Origin: Cohnella nanjingensis
Lineage (GTDB): Bacteria > Bacillota > Bacilli > Paenibacillales > Paenibacillaceae
NCBI RefSeq assembly: GCF_014212125.1
Contig: NZ_JACJVP010000041.1
Coordinates: forward strand, 17,764-81,763
DNA length: 64,000 bases
Direction: 5' to 3'
Below, piece after piece: positions 34,190-43,177 of this stretch; the stretch's first letter is position 1; each line of letters opens with the position of its first letter. The notes under the pieces are model-generated. The model did not search any database, was not told where the DNA came from, and saw nothing but the letters and a program-made list of their open reading frames with translations. The position numbers and the translations under genes were made by a program.

Positions 34190-35692
34190 TTATGCGGTCT
34201 TATTCTCGAATATGATGACCATTTTTTTGCTGCCTAAATATTCTACAGAAGTATTAAGCCTCTCCGACACAAAGCGTACGGGAACGAAAGTGCTGTTATT
34301 TTTCAGTAGCAAAGGAGCGTCGGACATCACGGTTTGCTGGTTTATCTTAACCTGCTTATTTCCCACACGCCAACGAATCGTTTTACCGTCTTTTTGAATC
34401 GTTACCTCTTTCGTATTCTGGTTCCAATTTACATTTGCCCCAAGTTTCTCGGAAATGTAACGAATAGGCACGTAGGTACGACCTGTTTGAATGAATGGCG
34501 CTGCCGTTAAATTGTAGATACTGTCGCCCAAATAGGCTGTCTTGTTGCCGATAATCAAGCGTTGAGTCTTACGCTGAGACCTAATATCGTAATTATCCGC
34601 ATTCAATTTTTTAAATATTTTATATGTTGGGGTTCCTTGGCTTAAGTCCAAGTAGTTATCGCTCAACTGTAGTCCGTAGCGTGCCGCCCCCGTATCCCAA
34701 TGAAAATCATAGCTATGATTTTGAATCGGCTCCAAATCCCACACCCGGTTGTTATTCAAATATAGGATTCTTAGGGATTTCAAATTTCTTAACGGTTCCA
34801 AATTCCACACTCGGTTGTTATCCAAGTAGAGGTTATCCAGCTTGTTCAATTGTTTTAACGGGTCTAAATCTTTAATCTCGTTGGAGGATAGATCCAATGT
34901 AGACAAGTTAGTTAATTTCGCTAAAGGGGCAAGACTCTCGATGTTATTGTTGTTGGCAGAGAGACCTTCGAGATTGTTAAATCCTTCTAGCAGCTTAAGA
35001 TCAGTAACCCGGTCGCCGTCAATCCCCAAATACGTCAGACTTTTGGACAGCATCCGCAGCGGTGAAAAATCCTTAATTTTATTGTTAGATACATTAAGAT
35101 AAGTCAGCTTTTTTATATTGCCGAGGGGAGCTATGTCTTCTATCGCATTCTCATTCATTTTCAAATACGCTAATTCTGCGGCTCCAGAGAGGGCATGAAC
35201 ATTCGAAATTTGATTGTGGTCGGCCTCCAACTCGATTAGACTAGGCAATTGCTTCACTACATCCAAGGATGAGACCTGATTCCAGCTTATTTCTAGATAT
35301 TTCAAATCCTTCAGAGCTGACAATTCCTCAATCGATGAGATTTGATTTGCTTTGAGGCTAAGACTACGGATCTTTGAAAGGTTCTTTAGCGGTGTAAGAT
35401 CAGTAATTTCATTACGGTCTAAATCGAGTTCCGTGATATTGACGGCATACTCCAATCCCTGCAGATCTTTAATTCCTTTACCTGCTAACGATACAACGGT
35501 GAGAGATTCTAAATCCGCTTTGGTAAGTGGTTCATCGCCTTTTTTAGCTAACCACGAATGAATCGCTTGTTCGAGATTTTCATCTTTAATAACCGGTTCT
35601 TGGCTAAGCGCTTCCATCGAAGCTTGTCCTGGAAGGACCAAACTTAGGACAAAAATAAAAATAAATAAGCGTACAGCAATACGTTTCTTCAT
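34190..35692 (-). CDS. Exported leucine-rich repeat protein with copper amine oxidase-like C-terminal domain
   Basis: The 500-residue protein has a signal peptide (about 1-27, cleaved near GQAS), then eleven to twelve 22-residue leucine-rich repeats of the internalin type (LxxLxxLxLxxNxIxDLxPL, about 65-330), and a C-terminal copper amine oxidase N-terminal-like domain pair (IGNKTAYLGD ... TYVPIRYISEKLGANVNW ... TFVPVRFVSERL, about 375-497), common in Paenibacillus secreted proteins. It should be surface or secreted and bind proteins or wall polymers. ATG at 35692 fits GAGGGA nine bases upstream better than the ATG at 35701. Confidence 0.9.
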   Translation of the reverse strand: MKKRIAVRLFIFIFVLSLVLPGQASMEALSQEPVIKDENLEQAIHSWLAKKGDEPLTKADLESLTVVSLAGKGIKDLQGLEYAVNITELDLDRNEITDLTPLKNLSKIRSLSLKANQISSIEELSALKDLKYLEISWNQVSSLDVVKQLPSLIELEADHNQISNVHALSGAAELAYLKMNENAIEDIAPLGNIKKLTYLNVSNNKIKDFSPLRMLSKSLTYLGIDGDRVTDLKLLEGFNNLEGLSANNNNIESLAPLAKLTNLSTLDLSSNEIKDLDPLKQLNKLDNLYLDNNRVWNLEPLRNLKSLRILYLNNNRVWDLEPIQNHSYDFHWDTGAARYGLQLSDNYLDLSQGTPTYKIFKKLNADNYDIRSQRKTQRLIIGNKTAYLGDSIYNLTAAPFIQTGRTYVPIRYISEKLGANVNWNQNTKEVTIQKDGKTIRWRVGNKQVKINQQTVMSDAPLLLKNNSTFVPVRFVSERLNTSVEYLGSKKMVIIFENKTA

Positions 35693-35857
35693 GATGATCA
35701 TTCCCTCTGATGACTGTATTATGGTTATATTACCTCGAGCTTTTTGATAAGAACAGACATTATGTATATCCGTTACGCTATCGACAAAGTATTATAACAC
35801 CTGAAGTTTCCTTAGTAACTAGGCGAATGTTGGATAGCGTGAAGGGCGAAAATTGCT

Positions 35858-35884
35858 AAAGGAGCTGCCGCCGTCAGCTCCTTT
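35858..35884 (-). terminator. Rho-independent terminator
   Basis: Perfect 10-base arms AAAGGAGCTG / CAGCTCCTTT, followed on the minus strand by an A/T-rich run with TTTT. Ends the oxidase gene. Confidence 0.85.
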
Positions 35885-35913
35885 GCTTCAATATAGATCT
35901 GGTGCGAGTATTA

Positions 35914-37317
35914 TCACTTTCTGACCTGTTTACCCACTGGAATACTCTGAGCAAAACGAAACACATTATGAGGATCGTACTTTCGTTTCACCTGTTTCAA
36001 TCTGCCGAAGTTCATACCATAATACGCCTTGGGCCAGTTCTTAATCTGCAAATCGGGAAAGTTCACATAATCCCCCTTAACAAAGGGACGTAACGCTCTG
36101 CGGAATCTTTTCACCCACTGAATATTCCGCTGCTGCTCCCCGTTGTTCCTCCAGCGGGCTGACAGTTCGTAGATTGTCTCAGCCTTCCGATGAGGATAGG
36201 CCGTTGCAGTAGGCGACACTCGACTCACCGCGCTTCCTGCACCACCCAAGCTTTGACTCCACACGGTAGAATGCTTGTTGGGTGCTTTGGATAAAAAGCG
36301 GCGTATCATTCGTACTCCTTCACGAGGCAAAGGTTGAAGCCCGTAAGCCCCGGCTATTTTAAACTTCGGTTCCAAATTCAGATCCGATTCGGCAAAAAAT
36401 TTGGTTGCCTCAATAAAAGGCACTGTCTTCACCAGCACCTTCACCGGAGTGCCTGCTCGCAAAAGTGGTCTAATCAATCGACGCAGCTCCTCTGCACCGC
36501 CAAGTAATTGCCCGGTAGATACAATAGTTCCCACCTGCTTGGCAGCCACCTCAATTGTTGAGGTTAAGCGGTTCGTGACAGACGGGGCCCAGCGTTGCCA
36601 AACCGGCAACACCTTCTCCAGATCACCCCATTTCCACGTAATACTGTATATAGAAACCGATGAAATGGGTCTAACCCGAAAAGTAAAGGCTGTAGCAACG
36701 CCAAAGTTCCCTCCCCCGCCGCCTCGCGATGCCCACAACAGATCGGAATGTTTCCTCCTGTTTGCCACAATCGCCTTTGCCCCATACCGCCCCGAAGCTA
36801 TGACCATCTTCACTTGTTTCAAGTTATCGCACGTAAGTCCATATTTGCGGGATAGAAGTCCAATGCCGCCTCCCAGGGTAAGGCCTGCTACGCCTACGTC
36901 GGGCGCAGTCCCAGCTGGAAGTGCCACACGCTTATTCCACAGCTTTTTGTACACACGGGCAAGTGGATTTCCCGTCTGTACAATGGCCACCCTATTTTTT
37001 CGATCAACCTTAACCTTATTCATCTCGCTCACATCGATAATAATACCGCCATTTACAGTCGAAAAGCCTTCATAGCTGTGCCGACCGCTGCGTACTCTCA
37101 ACCGTACGCTCCGCTCACGAGCCCATTTGACTGCGTTGATCACATCCTGAGTTCGTCTGCAAAAAACAATGACCTTTGGAAATTTAGAGAAGCGCCTATT
37201 GTACTCCATTCTGGCCGCATTGTATGACGGATTGCCCGGAAATACAATCCTTCCGGTTAATCTTGTACCTGTCTTTTTCTGGTTTTGCGCCATCCGCTTT
37301 ACACCATCCCTGTTCAT
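35914..37317 (-). CDS. Berberine bridge enzyme-like FAD-linked oxidase
   Basis: The 467-residue protein has an FAD-binding PCMH domain (FAD-linking RSGRHSYEGFS with His80, GLTLGGGIGLLSRKYG at 146-160) and the C-terminal BBE motif (KAYYGMNFGRLKQVKRKYDP). Bicovalent members carry Cys in a GxCP motif; here it reads AGTAP (135-139), so only the His link is expected. These enzymes oxidise sugars, alcohols or alkaloid-like molecules and reduce oxygen. ATG at 37317 has AAAGG eight bases upstream. No signal peptide is visible. The protein is notably basic (many K/R). Confidence 0.88.
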   Translation of the reverse strand: MNRDGVKRMAQNQKKTGTRLTGRIVFPGNPSYNAARMEYNRRFSKFPKVIVFCRRTQDVINAVKWARERSVRLRVRSGRHSYEGFSTVNGGIIIDVSEMNKVKVDRKNRVAIVQTGNPLARVYKKLWNKRVALPAGTAPDVGVAGLTLGGGIGLLSRKYGLTCDNLKQVKMVIASGRYGAKAIVANRRKHSDLLWASRGGGGGNFGVATAFTFRVRPISSVSIYSITWKWGDLEKVLPVWQRWAPSVTNRLTSTIEVAAKQVGTIVSTGQLLGGAEELRRLIRPLLRAGTPVKVLVKTVPFIEATKFFAESDLNLEPKFKIAGAYGLQPLPREGVRMIRRFLSKAPNKHSTVWSQSLGGAGSAVSRVSPTATAYPHRKAETIYELSARWRNNGEQQRNIQWVKRFRRALRPFVKGDYVNFPDLQIKNWPKAYYGMNFGRLKQVKRKYDPHNVFRFAQSIPVGKQVRK

Positions 37318-37454
37318 GGTATAAGCCTTTCTCATCAGCTTATTTCTATGTAGGGACATCTGACCTAGTAACGGCAAACGCCTAAAAACCCCAAAGACCT
37401 AAAGTCTCTGTTCCCCTTTAGCGTAACGGTATCCACGATTTGATGCCTACTTCA

Positions 37455-37493
37455 ATAAGAAAGGGAACAGGCCCCCATGGCAGTCTGCTCCCT
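37455..37493 (-). terminator. Rho-independent terminator
   Basis: AGGGAGCAG pairs with CTGTTCCCT (one mismatch) and is followed by TTCTTATT on the minus strand; ends the PadR-DUF1048-ABC operon. Confidence 0.7.
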
Positions 37494-37532
37494 GGTTATC
37501 TTTATTCTCCATTACTTTGACTCCTGCAAACC

Positions 37533-38303
37533 TTATGCTGCTTTCCGTTTGTACGCGCGCATCGCAAAGATATACGCTACGAGCGTAATTCCGACGCACC
37601 ACGCAAGCGCGATCCATATATCATTGCCTACAGGCTGACCTGACAGCAGCGCACGGATGGTTTCCACGATTGAAGTCACCGGCTGGTTATTGGCAAAAGC
37701 GCGAACGACCTTCGGCATCGAATCGGTCGGCACAAAGGCCGAGCTGATAAACGGCAGGAAGATAAGCGGATAGGAAAACGCGCTTGCACCTTCCACCGTT
37801 TTTCCGGACAAACCGGCAATCGCCGCGACCCACGTTAATGCCAGCGTAAACAGTAGAAGTATACCGGCTACGGCCAGCCAAGGCAGTACCCCCGCCGACG
37901 ATCGAAAGCCCATCACAAGCGCTACGAGAATAATGACGACAAGAGAAATGACGTTGGATACCACCGATGTCAGCACGTGCCCCCATAGGACGGCGGAACG
38001 CGCAATCGGCATGGAGTGGAACCGCTCGATGATACCCCGTTGCTTATCCATAAACAAGCGGTAAGCCGTATAGGATATGCCGCTTGCAATCGCAATGAGC
38101 AGGATGCCGGGCAACAGGTAGTTCACATAGTTATCCGTACCGGTTTGAATGGCGCCGCCGAACACATAGACGAACAGCAGCATCATCGCAATCGGAGTGA
38201 TGCAGACCGTGATGATGGTGTCCATGCTGCGGAAAATATGGCGCATGGAGCGCCCGAGCATAACGCCCATATCGCTAAAAAAGTGATTCTTTACCGTCTC
38301 CAT
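37533..38303 (-). CDS. ABC-2 type transporter permease
   Basis: The 256-residue protein has six hydrophobic segments and the ABC-2 permease pattern of DrrB-like drug exporters (VKNHFFSDMGVMLGRSMRHI at the start; FLPFISSAFVPTDSMP in the last third). The ATG follows the ATPase stop codon with no gap. It is the last gene of the PadR-controlled operon and should form the export channel. Confidence 0.88.
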   Translation of the reverse strand: METVKNHFFSDMGVMLGRSMRHIFRSMDTIITVCITPIAMMLLFVYVFGGAIQTGTDNYVNYLLPGILLIAIASGISYTAYRLFMDKQRGIIERFHSMPIARSAVLWGHVLTSVVSNVISLVVIILVALVMGFRSSAGVLPWLAVAGILLLFTLALTWVAAIAGLSGKTVEGASAFSYPLIFLPFISSAFVPTDSMPKVVRAFANNQPVTSIVETIRALLSGQPVGNDIWIALAWCVGITLVAYIFAMRAYKRKAA

Positions 38304-39062
38304 TTACATGGCCTCCTTCTTGCCGACGATGGCGAGGAATATCTCCTCTAACGACGGCTGTTTTTCCACATACTCCACCTTCGCTTGCGGAAACAGCTTT
38401 TTTAGCTCCGAGAGCGTGCCATTGGCGATAATCCTACCTTCGTGGAGAATGGCGATTCGGTCGGCAAGTTGCTCCGCCTCATCCAAATACTGAGTGGTTA
38501 GAAATATCGTCGTTCCGCCGTCGGCAAGTTCCTTGACGGTCTTCCAAACCTCGATGCGAGCCTCGGGGTCAAGCCCGGTAGTCGGCTCGTCGAGGAAAAT
38601 GATCTGCGGATTCCCCACAAGGCTCAAGGCGATGTCGAGCCTGCGGCGCATGCCACCCGAATAAGTAGATGCCTTTCGGTCCGCGGCGTCTGTCAGGCCG
38701 AAGCGTTTAAGCATGTTATCCGCAACCTCACGCGGATTTTTAAGGTGCCGCAGCTTGGCGATCAAAATAAGATTCTCCCGCCCGGTCAAAATCTCGTCAA
38801 CCGCAGCAAATTGCCCGGTTAAACTGATCGACTGCCGCACATGGTCCGGCTTTGACGCAACATCGAATCCGCCTACGGTGGCGACTCCGACGTCTTGCTT
38901 GAGCAGCGTGGTGAGGATTTTGACAATCGTTGTCTTACCCGCCCCGTTGGAGCCGAGCAGGGCGAAAATACTGCCTTTTTCCACCTCGAAATCCACGCCC
39001 TTTAGAACATGAAGCTGTTTATAGGACTTTTGCAGCCCTTTCACTTGAATGGCTTTTTCCAT
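38304..39062 (-). CDS. ABC transporter ATPase, DrrA-like
   Basis: The 252-residue protein has Walker A GSNGAGKTT (37-45), a signature with an altered core TYSGGMRRR, Walker B IIFLDEPTTGLDPEA, and a C-terminal tail longer than in simple ATPases. It is typical of antibiotic/daunorubicin-type exporters. It powers the permease encoded immediately after it. Confidence 0.92.
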   Translation of the reverse strand: MEKAIQVKGLQKSYKQLHVLKGVDFEVEKGSIFALLGSNGAGKTTIVKILTTLLKQDVGVATVGGFDVASKPDHVRQSISLTGQFAAVDEILTGRENLILIAKLRHLKNPREVADNMLKRFGLTDAADRKASTYSGGMRRRLDIALSLVGNPQIIFLDEPTTGLDPEARIEVWKTVKELADGGTTIFLTTQYLDEAEQLADRIAILHEGRIIANGTLSELKKLFPQAKVEYVEKQPSLEEIFLAIVGKKEAM

Positions 39063-39077
39063 CCTGATCCCCCCCTT

Positions 39078-39428
39078 TTACTTTGATTTATCCGTCACCT
39101 TTTTTATGGCCTTGTAAACTTTTTGGTCAACGGATTCTTGATAGATGTCAGCGTAAGTTTTTGAATCTTTGATTAGATCGTCGCAGAAAGCCGCTACGTC
39201 ACTACCCGTCACTTCGAGCACGCCTTTCCCCAAGGCCGCGCCCTCTTCAAAAAGATCGACAATCCCCGAGAGCAAACCCGTCCCGTCGGTTAGCTCAACA
39301 GGGCCGACCTTAAAGAGATACTTTTGAATCTCTTTATAAACAATCTGATAATCTTGCGGGAGCGCTTTGACACGCGCCACGTGCGCCCGCCACTCTTTTT
39401 TGCCTTGGATGATATCTTGAATTTTCAT
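39078..39428 (-). CDS. DUF1048 family protein
   Basis: The 116-residue helical protein (KEWRAHVARVKALPQDYQIV; GTGLLSGIVDLFEEGAALGK) matches DUF1048, known as small proteins beside PadR regulators. It is a paralogue of the next gene upstream. AGGAGG lies six bases before ATG. Function unknown. Confidence 0.85.
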   Translation of the reverse strand: MKIQDIIQGKKEWRAHVARVKALPQDYQIVYKEIQKYLFKVGPVELTDGTGLLSGIVDLFEEGAALGKGVLEVTGSDVAAFCDDLIKDSKTYADIYQESVDQKVYKAIKKVTDKSK

Positions 39429-39438
39429 ATTGATCCTC

Positions 39439-39786
39439 CTATTTGCCTAATTTTTTAGCGATATTATGGTTGAGTTGCTCGCGCCACTTGTCGCGGTAAG
39501 ACTTTGCCCCTTCTTCGCCGGCCAGCGCTGAACAGAAGCCTTTGATATCGTCGCCCAAAACCTCTTGGACACTCTGACCGTCCGCCGCCGTTTCTTCGAG
39601 CAGACCAAGCACGCCGTCAAGAATGGGCATGAGGTTGCGACCGGAGAAATTGGAGTGAGGCCAAAGATTGGCATTAATTTTTTCCCATGCCGCTTGATAA
39701 TCGGCCGGCAGCTTTTTGGCTCGCGATTCAAAAGCTTTCAATTCTTTCGTCATGTCACTGCCGGTGATTTTTTCCCAAAAGTTCAT
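39439..39786 (-). CDS. DUF1048 family protein
   Basis: The 115-residue protein (FWEKITGSDMTKELKAFESR; LEETAADGQSVQEVLGDDIK) is a second DUF1048 member. Its ATG overlaps the PadR stop by four bases (ATGA), fixing the start. Both DUF1048 proteins are probably partners in the response that the PadR protein controls. Confidence 0.85.
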   Translation of the reverse strand: MNFWEKITGSDMTKELKAFESRAKKLPADYQAAWEKINANLWPHSNFSGRNLMPILDGVLGLLEETAADGQSVQEVLGDDIKGFCSALAGEEGAKSYRDKWREQLNHNIAKKLGK

Positions 39787-40112
39787 TGTTTTCTCTCCTT
39801 TAACTCGTTCATTTTTGATGAAACGAACTCCCACTTTTCCCAGAATCTCCGCAGCTCCTCGCGCCCCGCGTCGTTGATCGCGAAAAACTTTCGCGGCGGT
39901 CCCATGTCGGAGGGCTTCTTGGTGATATCCACCAACTTGTTTTTCTCGAGCCGGATCAGGATGGTGTACACCGTTCCCTCCACAACATCCGTGAAGCCGA
40001 GGGCGTTCAGCCGCCGCGTGATTTCGTAGCCGTAGGTTTCTTGGCGGCTTATAATATCAAGGACACAGCCCTCAAGAACCCCTTTGAGCATTTCCGTTAG
40101 GTTTTCCAGCAC
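39783..40112 (-). CDS. PadR family transcription regulator
   Basis: The 109-residue protein has the PadR fold (LKGVLEGCVLDIISRQETYG, VVEGTVYTILIRLEKNKL, GPPRKFFAINDAG). It starts at GTG behind AGGGGCGATT. It heads the operon with two DUF1048 proteins and the ABC exporter and should repress it until a toxic ligand binds. Confidence 0.9.
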   Translation of the reverse strand: MLENLTEMLKGVLEGCVLDIISRQETYGYEITRRLNALGFTDVVEGTVYTILIRLEKNKLVDITKKPSDMGPPRKFFAINDAGREELRRFWEKWEFVSSKMNELKERKQ

Positions 40113-40144
40113 AATCGCCCCTCGCTATTCTGTATGACAGGTAT

Positions 40145-40164
40145 GCAGTATTACTTACTACTGC
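40145..40164. promoter_or_regulatory. Candidate PadR operator
   Basis: Inverted repeat GCAGTA-N8-TACTGC about 30 bases upstream of the PadR start; a further half-site-like GCAGTAG lies at about 40178-40184. Confidence 0.55.
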
Positions 40165-40260
40165 TATAAAGTATCACGCAGTAGTTGGTTTGTCAATAGC
40201 ATTTGCTCTGACCTAGCATCGCAGCATCAACCTTCAGCTCGATTCTTCGCTTTACCACTA

Positions 40261-40304
40261 TTTGCGATACGTTTCGCCGAGTTGTCTGTAATGGCAAGTT
40301 TTTG
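40261..40304. repeat. Dispersed palindromic element, copy 1 (degenerate)
   Basis: Sequence starting TTTGCGATACGTTTCGCCGA is nearly the same over about 42 bases as copy 4 at 52930-52972. A strong hairpin (GGGCCATCC / GGATGGCCC, 40305-40330) follows it. Confidence 0.6.
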
Positions 40305-40346
40305 GGCCATCCTTTGCGGGGATGGCCCTTACTTGATTGCAGTATG

Positions 40347-40787
40347 TTACGTCGGGTGCATAAAAATGGTCTCCATTACTCCCCAAGGCGCTTCTTTCTC
40401 ATCTATCTTCACGAAACCATATTTTTCGTACAGATTAACATGGTCACTGACAAGGTATACTTTATCAAAACCCAGTTCCTTGGCGTATGCCAAGGCCGAT
40501 AAAATCAACTTTTCGCTTATTCGATTGCCTCTATACTGCTCTCCCACAAACATGAACCCGATATAAGGCGTATAGGAAATATCAGGTATACAGTCGGTTT
40601 TTGCTAAAGTGCAATAACCAGTAATGTGATTACCATCAAGTGCTGCAAATACTCTTTCCCAGTCTGAAAAAAAGCGTTTTCTCATTTGTTTCGCTAAAGC
40701 GGCTCCTGCTTTCCATGAACAACTCTCTGCATACTCAGCAACGTCTTGCCACAACTTATCGCTATCAATAAGCGATTCTATTTGCAT
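40347..40787 (-). CDS. GNAT N-acetyltransferase
   Basis: The 146-residue protein has a single GNAT domain with acetyl-CoA loop QYRGNRISEKLI near 83-94 and the end motif NLYEKYGFVKID. It lies alone between the PadR operon and the HxlR gene. Substrate unknown. Confidence 0.85.
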   Translation of the reverse strand: MQIESLIDSDKLWQDVAEYAESCSWKAGAALAKQMRKRFFSDWERVFAALDGNHITGYCTLAKTDCIPDISYTPYIGFMFVGEQYRGNRISEKLILSALAYAKELGFDKVYLVSDHVNLYEKYGFVKIDEKEAPWGVMETIFMHPT

Positions 40788-40926
40788 AGATACTCCCTAT
40801 CTTAAAGGCAGCCATTTAGTTCAGGATTTATACTTTAAAAAATGAGGGTAATCCATCTGCTGAAGATAGTACCTTTTTCACTATACGATCATCTCATCAG
40901 TGGTAAAAGGTGCTGGTGTAACGTTT

Positions 40927-41397
40927 CTACATCCAGCCCTTCGCAGAAATTTTGTCAACAACACTGTCAGGGCCATTGAAAACTGAACCCCCATTGAGTA
41001 CCGTTGTGCGAATGAGTGGAATAATCTCCTCTCGATGAGCTCGCACGGCTTCCAGCCATTTCAGAGGAGAGGTTGTATCCCCACTTTTAGAACCCCACTC
41101 AGCCATATCGAGGAGAATTGGGATGACATCAAGCCCATCTGTGGTCAACTCATACATATCTTTTCGTCTATCTGTAGGATGATCTCGCTTTTTCAGTAAT
41201 CCCTTTTGCTGTAATTGCATTAATCGAGTGGCAAGAATATTCCGAGCAATCCCTTCGCCTGACTCTAGAAATTCACCATATGTCTTCTTACCAGAATAAA
41301 TAATGTCTCGGATAATGAGCAGTGACCAAGCGTCCCCAATCATTTCCAACGAAAAATTAATAGGACATTGAGACCGTCTCTCTTGAACTTGCTTCAT
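40927..41397 (-). CDS. HxlR family transcription regulator
   Basis: The 156-residue protein has the HxlR winged helix (CPINFSLEMIGDAWSLLIIR, RLMQLQQKGLLKK, YELTTDGLDVIPIL). ATG at 41397 follows AAGGAGG at six bases. It is divergent from an NmrA-like oxidoreductase and probably controls it through the palindrome at 41440-41464. Confidence 0.87.
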   Translation of the reverse strand: MKQVQERRSQCPINFSLEMIGDAWSLLIIRDIIYSGKKTYGEFLESGEGIARNILATRLMQLQQKGLLKKRDHPTDRRKDMYELTTDGLDVIPILLDMAEWGSKSGDTTSPLKWLEAVRAHREEIIPLIRTTVLNGGSVFNGPDSVVDKISAKGWM

Positions 41398-41439
41398 ATT
41401 AAGCCTCCTTGACTTGCTACTCATCCAATATTATACTCT

Positions 41440-41464
41440 TTTCAGTTGCATTTTGAAACTAAAA
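41440..41464. promoter_or_regulatory. Candidate HxlR operator
   Basis: Near-inverted repeat TTTCAGTT ... AACTAAAA between the divergent HxlR and NmrA-like genes. Confidence 0.4.
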
Positions 41465-41494
41465 TCTCAAGTGAATCGAAAGGAATGGAATACC

Positions 41495-42349
41495 ATGAAA
41501 ATTTACACCGTAATAGGAGCGACGAGCGATGTTGGGAAAATAGTGGCTCAGCAGCTTGAGGACATGGGACATACTGTAAGAAAAGTATCACGTTCTCTTG
41601 GTATTTCGATTGATGATGATGATGAGCTTCTCAAAGCCGTTTCCGGTACAGACGGTGTTTACGTCATGATCCCGATTGACATGCAAGCTCCTGACCTTCA
41701 CAAGCGTGAAAACGAAATCGGAGAGAAGTTGGCCAAAGCCATTCAAACTGCAGATGTTAAACGAGTGGTATTACTGAGTTCCTTAATTGGTCTTGTCGAT
41801 CCTGACAGTGTGAAAACCAGCGCTTGGGGTGCATACATGATGGAAGAGCATTTAAACAAACTTGACATTAAGGAGTTCATATCTTTTCGCTGCGCCTTTT
41901 TTATGGAAAATTTCCTTAAAGGGCTTGGCTTTCGCGAACAAGCGGAAAATGGCTCTTTTGTAACCGCATTTCGGGCTGATGTTGCTATGCCAATGATCTC
42001 CTGCAGGGATATCGCAGATAAGGTGGTAGAGGCACTTACCGCTGATACTTTTCCTGAGGTTCACGTTCGTGAATTGCAGGGTGCGCGTGATTATACGATG
42101 ACCGAAGCTACCCAAATCCTTGCTGCAGCTCTTGGAAAACCAGAGGTTAGATATAAACAAGTTCCCATTGAGGAAGCGTACAAGGCCATGATTACTGCTG
42201 GCGTTTCCTCAAGTTTTGCGGATGCTGTCATGGAAACCGCGAGCAGCTTCAACAAAGGGAATTCCATGACCTTGGAAATAAGATCACCCGAGAATACGAC
42301 TAAAACCACATTGGAACAATGGGCAAAGGAACAATTTGAAGAAAGGTAA
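41495..42349 (+). CDS. NmrA-like NAD(P)-binding oxidoreductase
   Basis: The 284-residue protein has an N-terminal Rossmann fold (IYTVIGATSDVGKIVAQQL; GATSDVG is the nucleotide loop near 8-14) and the NmrA/YtfG-like middle section (VVLLSSLIGL; WGAYMMEEHLNK). It may reduce quinones or act as a redox sensor. AAAGGAATGG precedes the ATG. A RibD-like reductase follows 12 bases later, so they form an operon. Confidence 0.85.
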   Translation: MKIYTVIGATSDVGKIVAQQLEDMGHTVRKVSRSLGISIDDDDELLKAVSGTDGVYVMIPIDMQAPDLHKRENEIGEKLAKAIQTADVKRVVLLSSLIGLVDPDSVKTSAWGAYMMEEHLNKLDIKEFISFRCAFFMENFLKGLGFREQAENGSFVTAFRADVAMPMISCRDIADKVVEALTADTFPEVHVRELQGARDYTMTEATQILAAALGKPEVRYKQVPIEEAYKAMITAGVSSSFADAVMETASSFNKGNSMTLEIRSPENTTKTTLEQWAKEQFEER

Positions 42350-42361
42350 GGAGGGAAAGCA

Positions 42362-42946
42362 ATGAGAAAACTTCTTTTACAAATGCAGATGTCAATTGAT
42401 GGATACGTTGTCGACATGGATGGTAGTATGGACTGGATGGTATGGAGTTATGGTAACGATTGGGCTTGGGATACCAAACTAAGACAATATCACACTAATC
42501 TCATGGCATCTATCGATTGCGTTCTGCTCAGTAGGAAAATGGCAGTCCAAGGATTTAACGATCATTGGGCTACGCTGGCTCAAAGATCAGACAATCCCCA
42601 ATCTCACTTTGCAAAGAGTCTAACAAATGCTCATAAAGTTGTTTTTACAAAAACACTTACTAGGTCGATATGGAATAATAATACACTTGCAAAAGGCGAA
42701 CTCGTCGACGAGATACTTGCGCTCAAGCAGGTACCTGGTAAAAATATCATTGCGTTCGGCGGTGCGGGTTTTGCATCATCGCTCATCAAATCTGGTCTCG
42801 TCGATGAGTTTCATCTTATCGTCAACCCAGTTGTCTTAGGTGAGGGCTTGTCACCATTCAAGGAAATAAACAGCTCTTTGAACCTTAATCTTGTCGAGGC
42901 AATTCCTTATTCCCGAGGTATCGTCGTGTTAAAGTACTCAAAGTGA
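42362..42946 (+). CDS. Dihydrofolate reductase-like (RibD C-terminal) protein
   Basis: The 194-residue protein matches the RibD C-terminal/DHFR-like reductase family (MRKLLLQMQMSIDGYVVDMD; VFTKTLTRSIWNN; KNIIAFGGAGFASSLIKSGL; PVVLGEGLSPF). These bind NADPH; the physiological substrate of the short stand-alone forms is not known. AAGGAGG lies before ATG. Confidence 0.87.
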   Translation: MRKLLLQMQMSIDGYVVDMDGSMDWMVWSYGNDWAWDTKLRQYHTNLMASIDCVLLSRKMAVQGFNDHWATLAQRSDNPQSHFAKSLTNAHKVVFTKTLTRSIWNNNTLAKGELVDEILALKQVPGKNIIAFGGAGFASSLIKSGLVDEFHLIVNPVVLGEGLSPFKEINSSLNLNLVEAIPYSRGIVVLKYSK

Positions 42947-42970
42947 AAAAAAAGCAAATATGTACTCAAG

Positions 42971-43004
42971 ATTCCTCTCCTGATATCTTCAGAGGGGAAT
43001 TTTT
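42971..43004 (+). terminator. Rho-independent terminator
   Basis: ATTCCTCTC pairs with GAGGGGAAT (one G-U), followed by TTTTT; ends the NmrA/RibD operon. Confidence 0.85.
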
Positions 43005-43177
43005 CTTATTCCACCTTTTCGAGGCATTGGGTAAAGGCAGTAGGTACATCAAAGTGTACTATAACAATAATAATTGCCTACTTCACGATGATTAGCCGGG
43101 ATCTTATCCTAAGTTTAGACCGGCATCGCGCGCTGCTTGGCATCGTTTCTTATTTTCGGCAACATTGGGAGGGTAAC

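Noticed and set aside
40305..40330. Strong hairpin as a terminator of the GNAT gene
   Set aside because: No T-run follows on the minus strand (A-run instead), so it is not a standard terminator.
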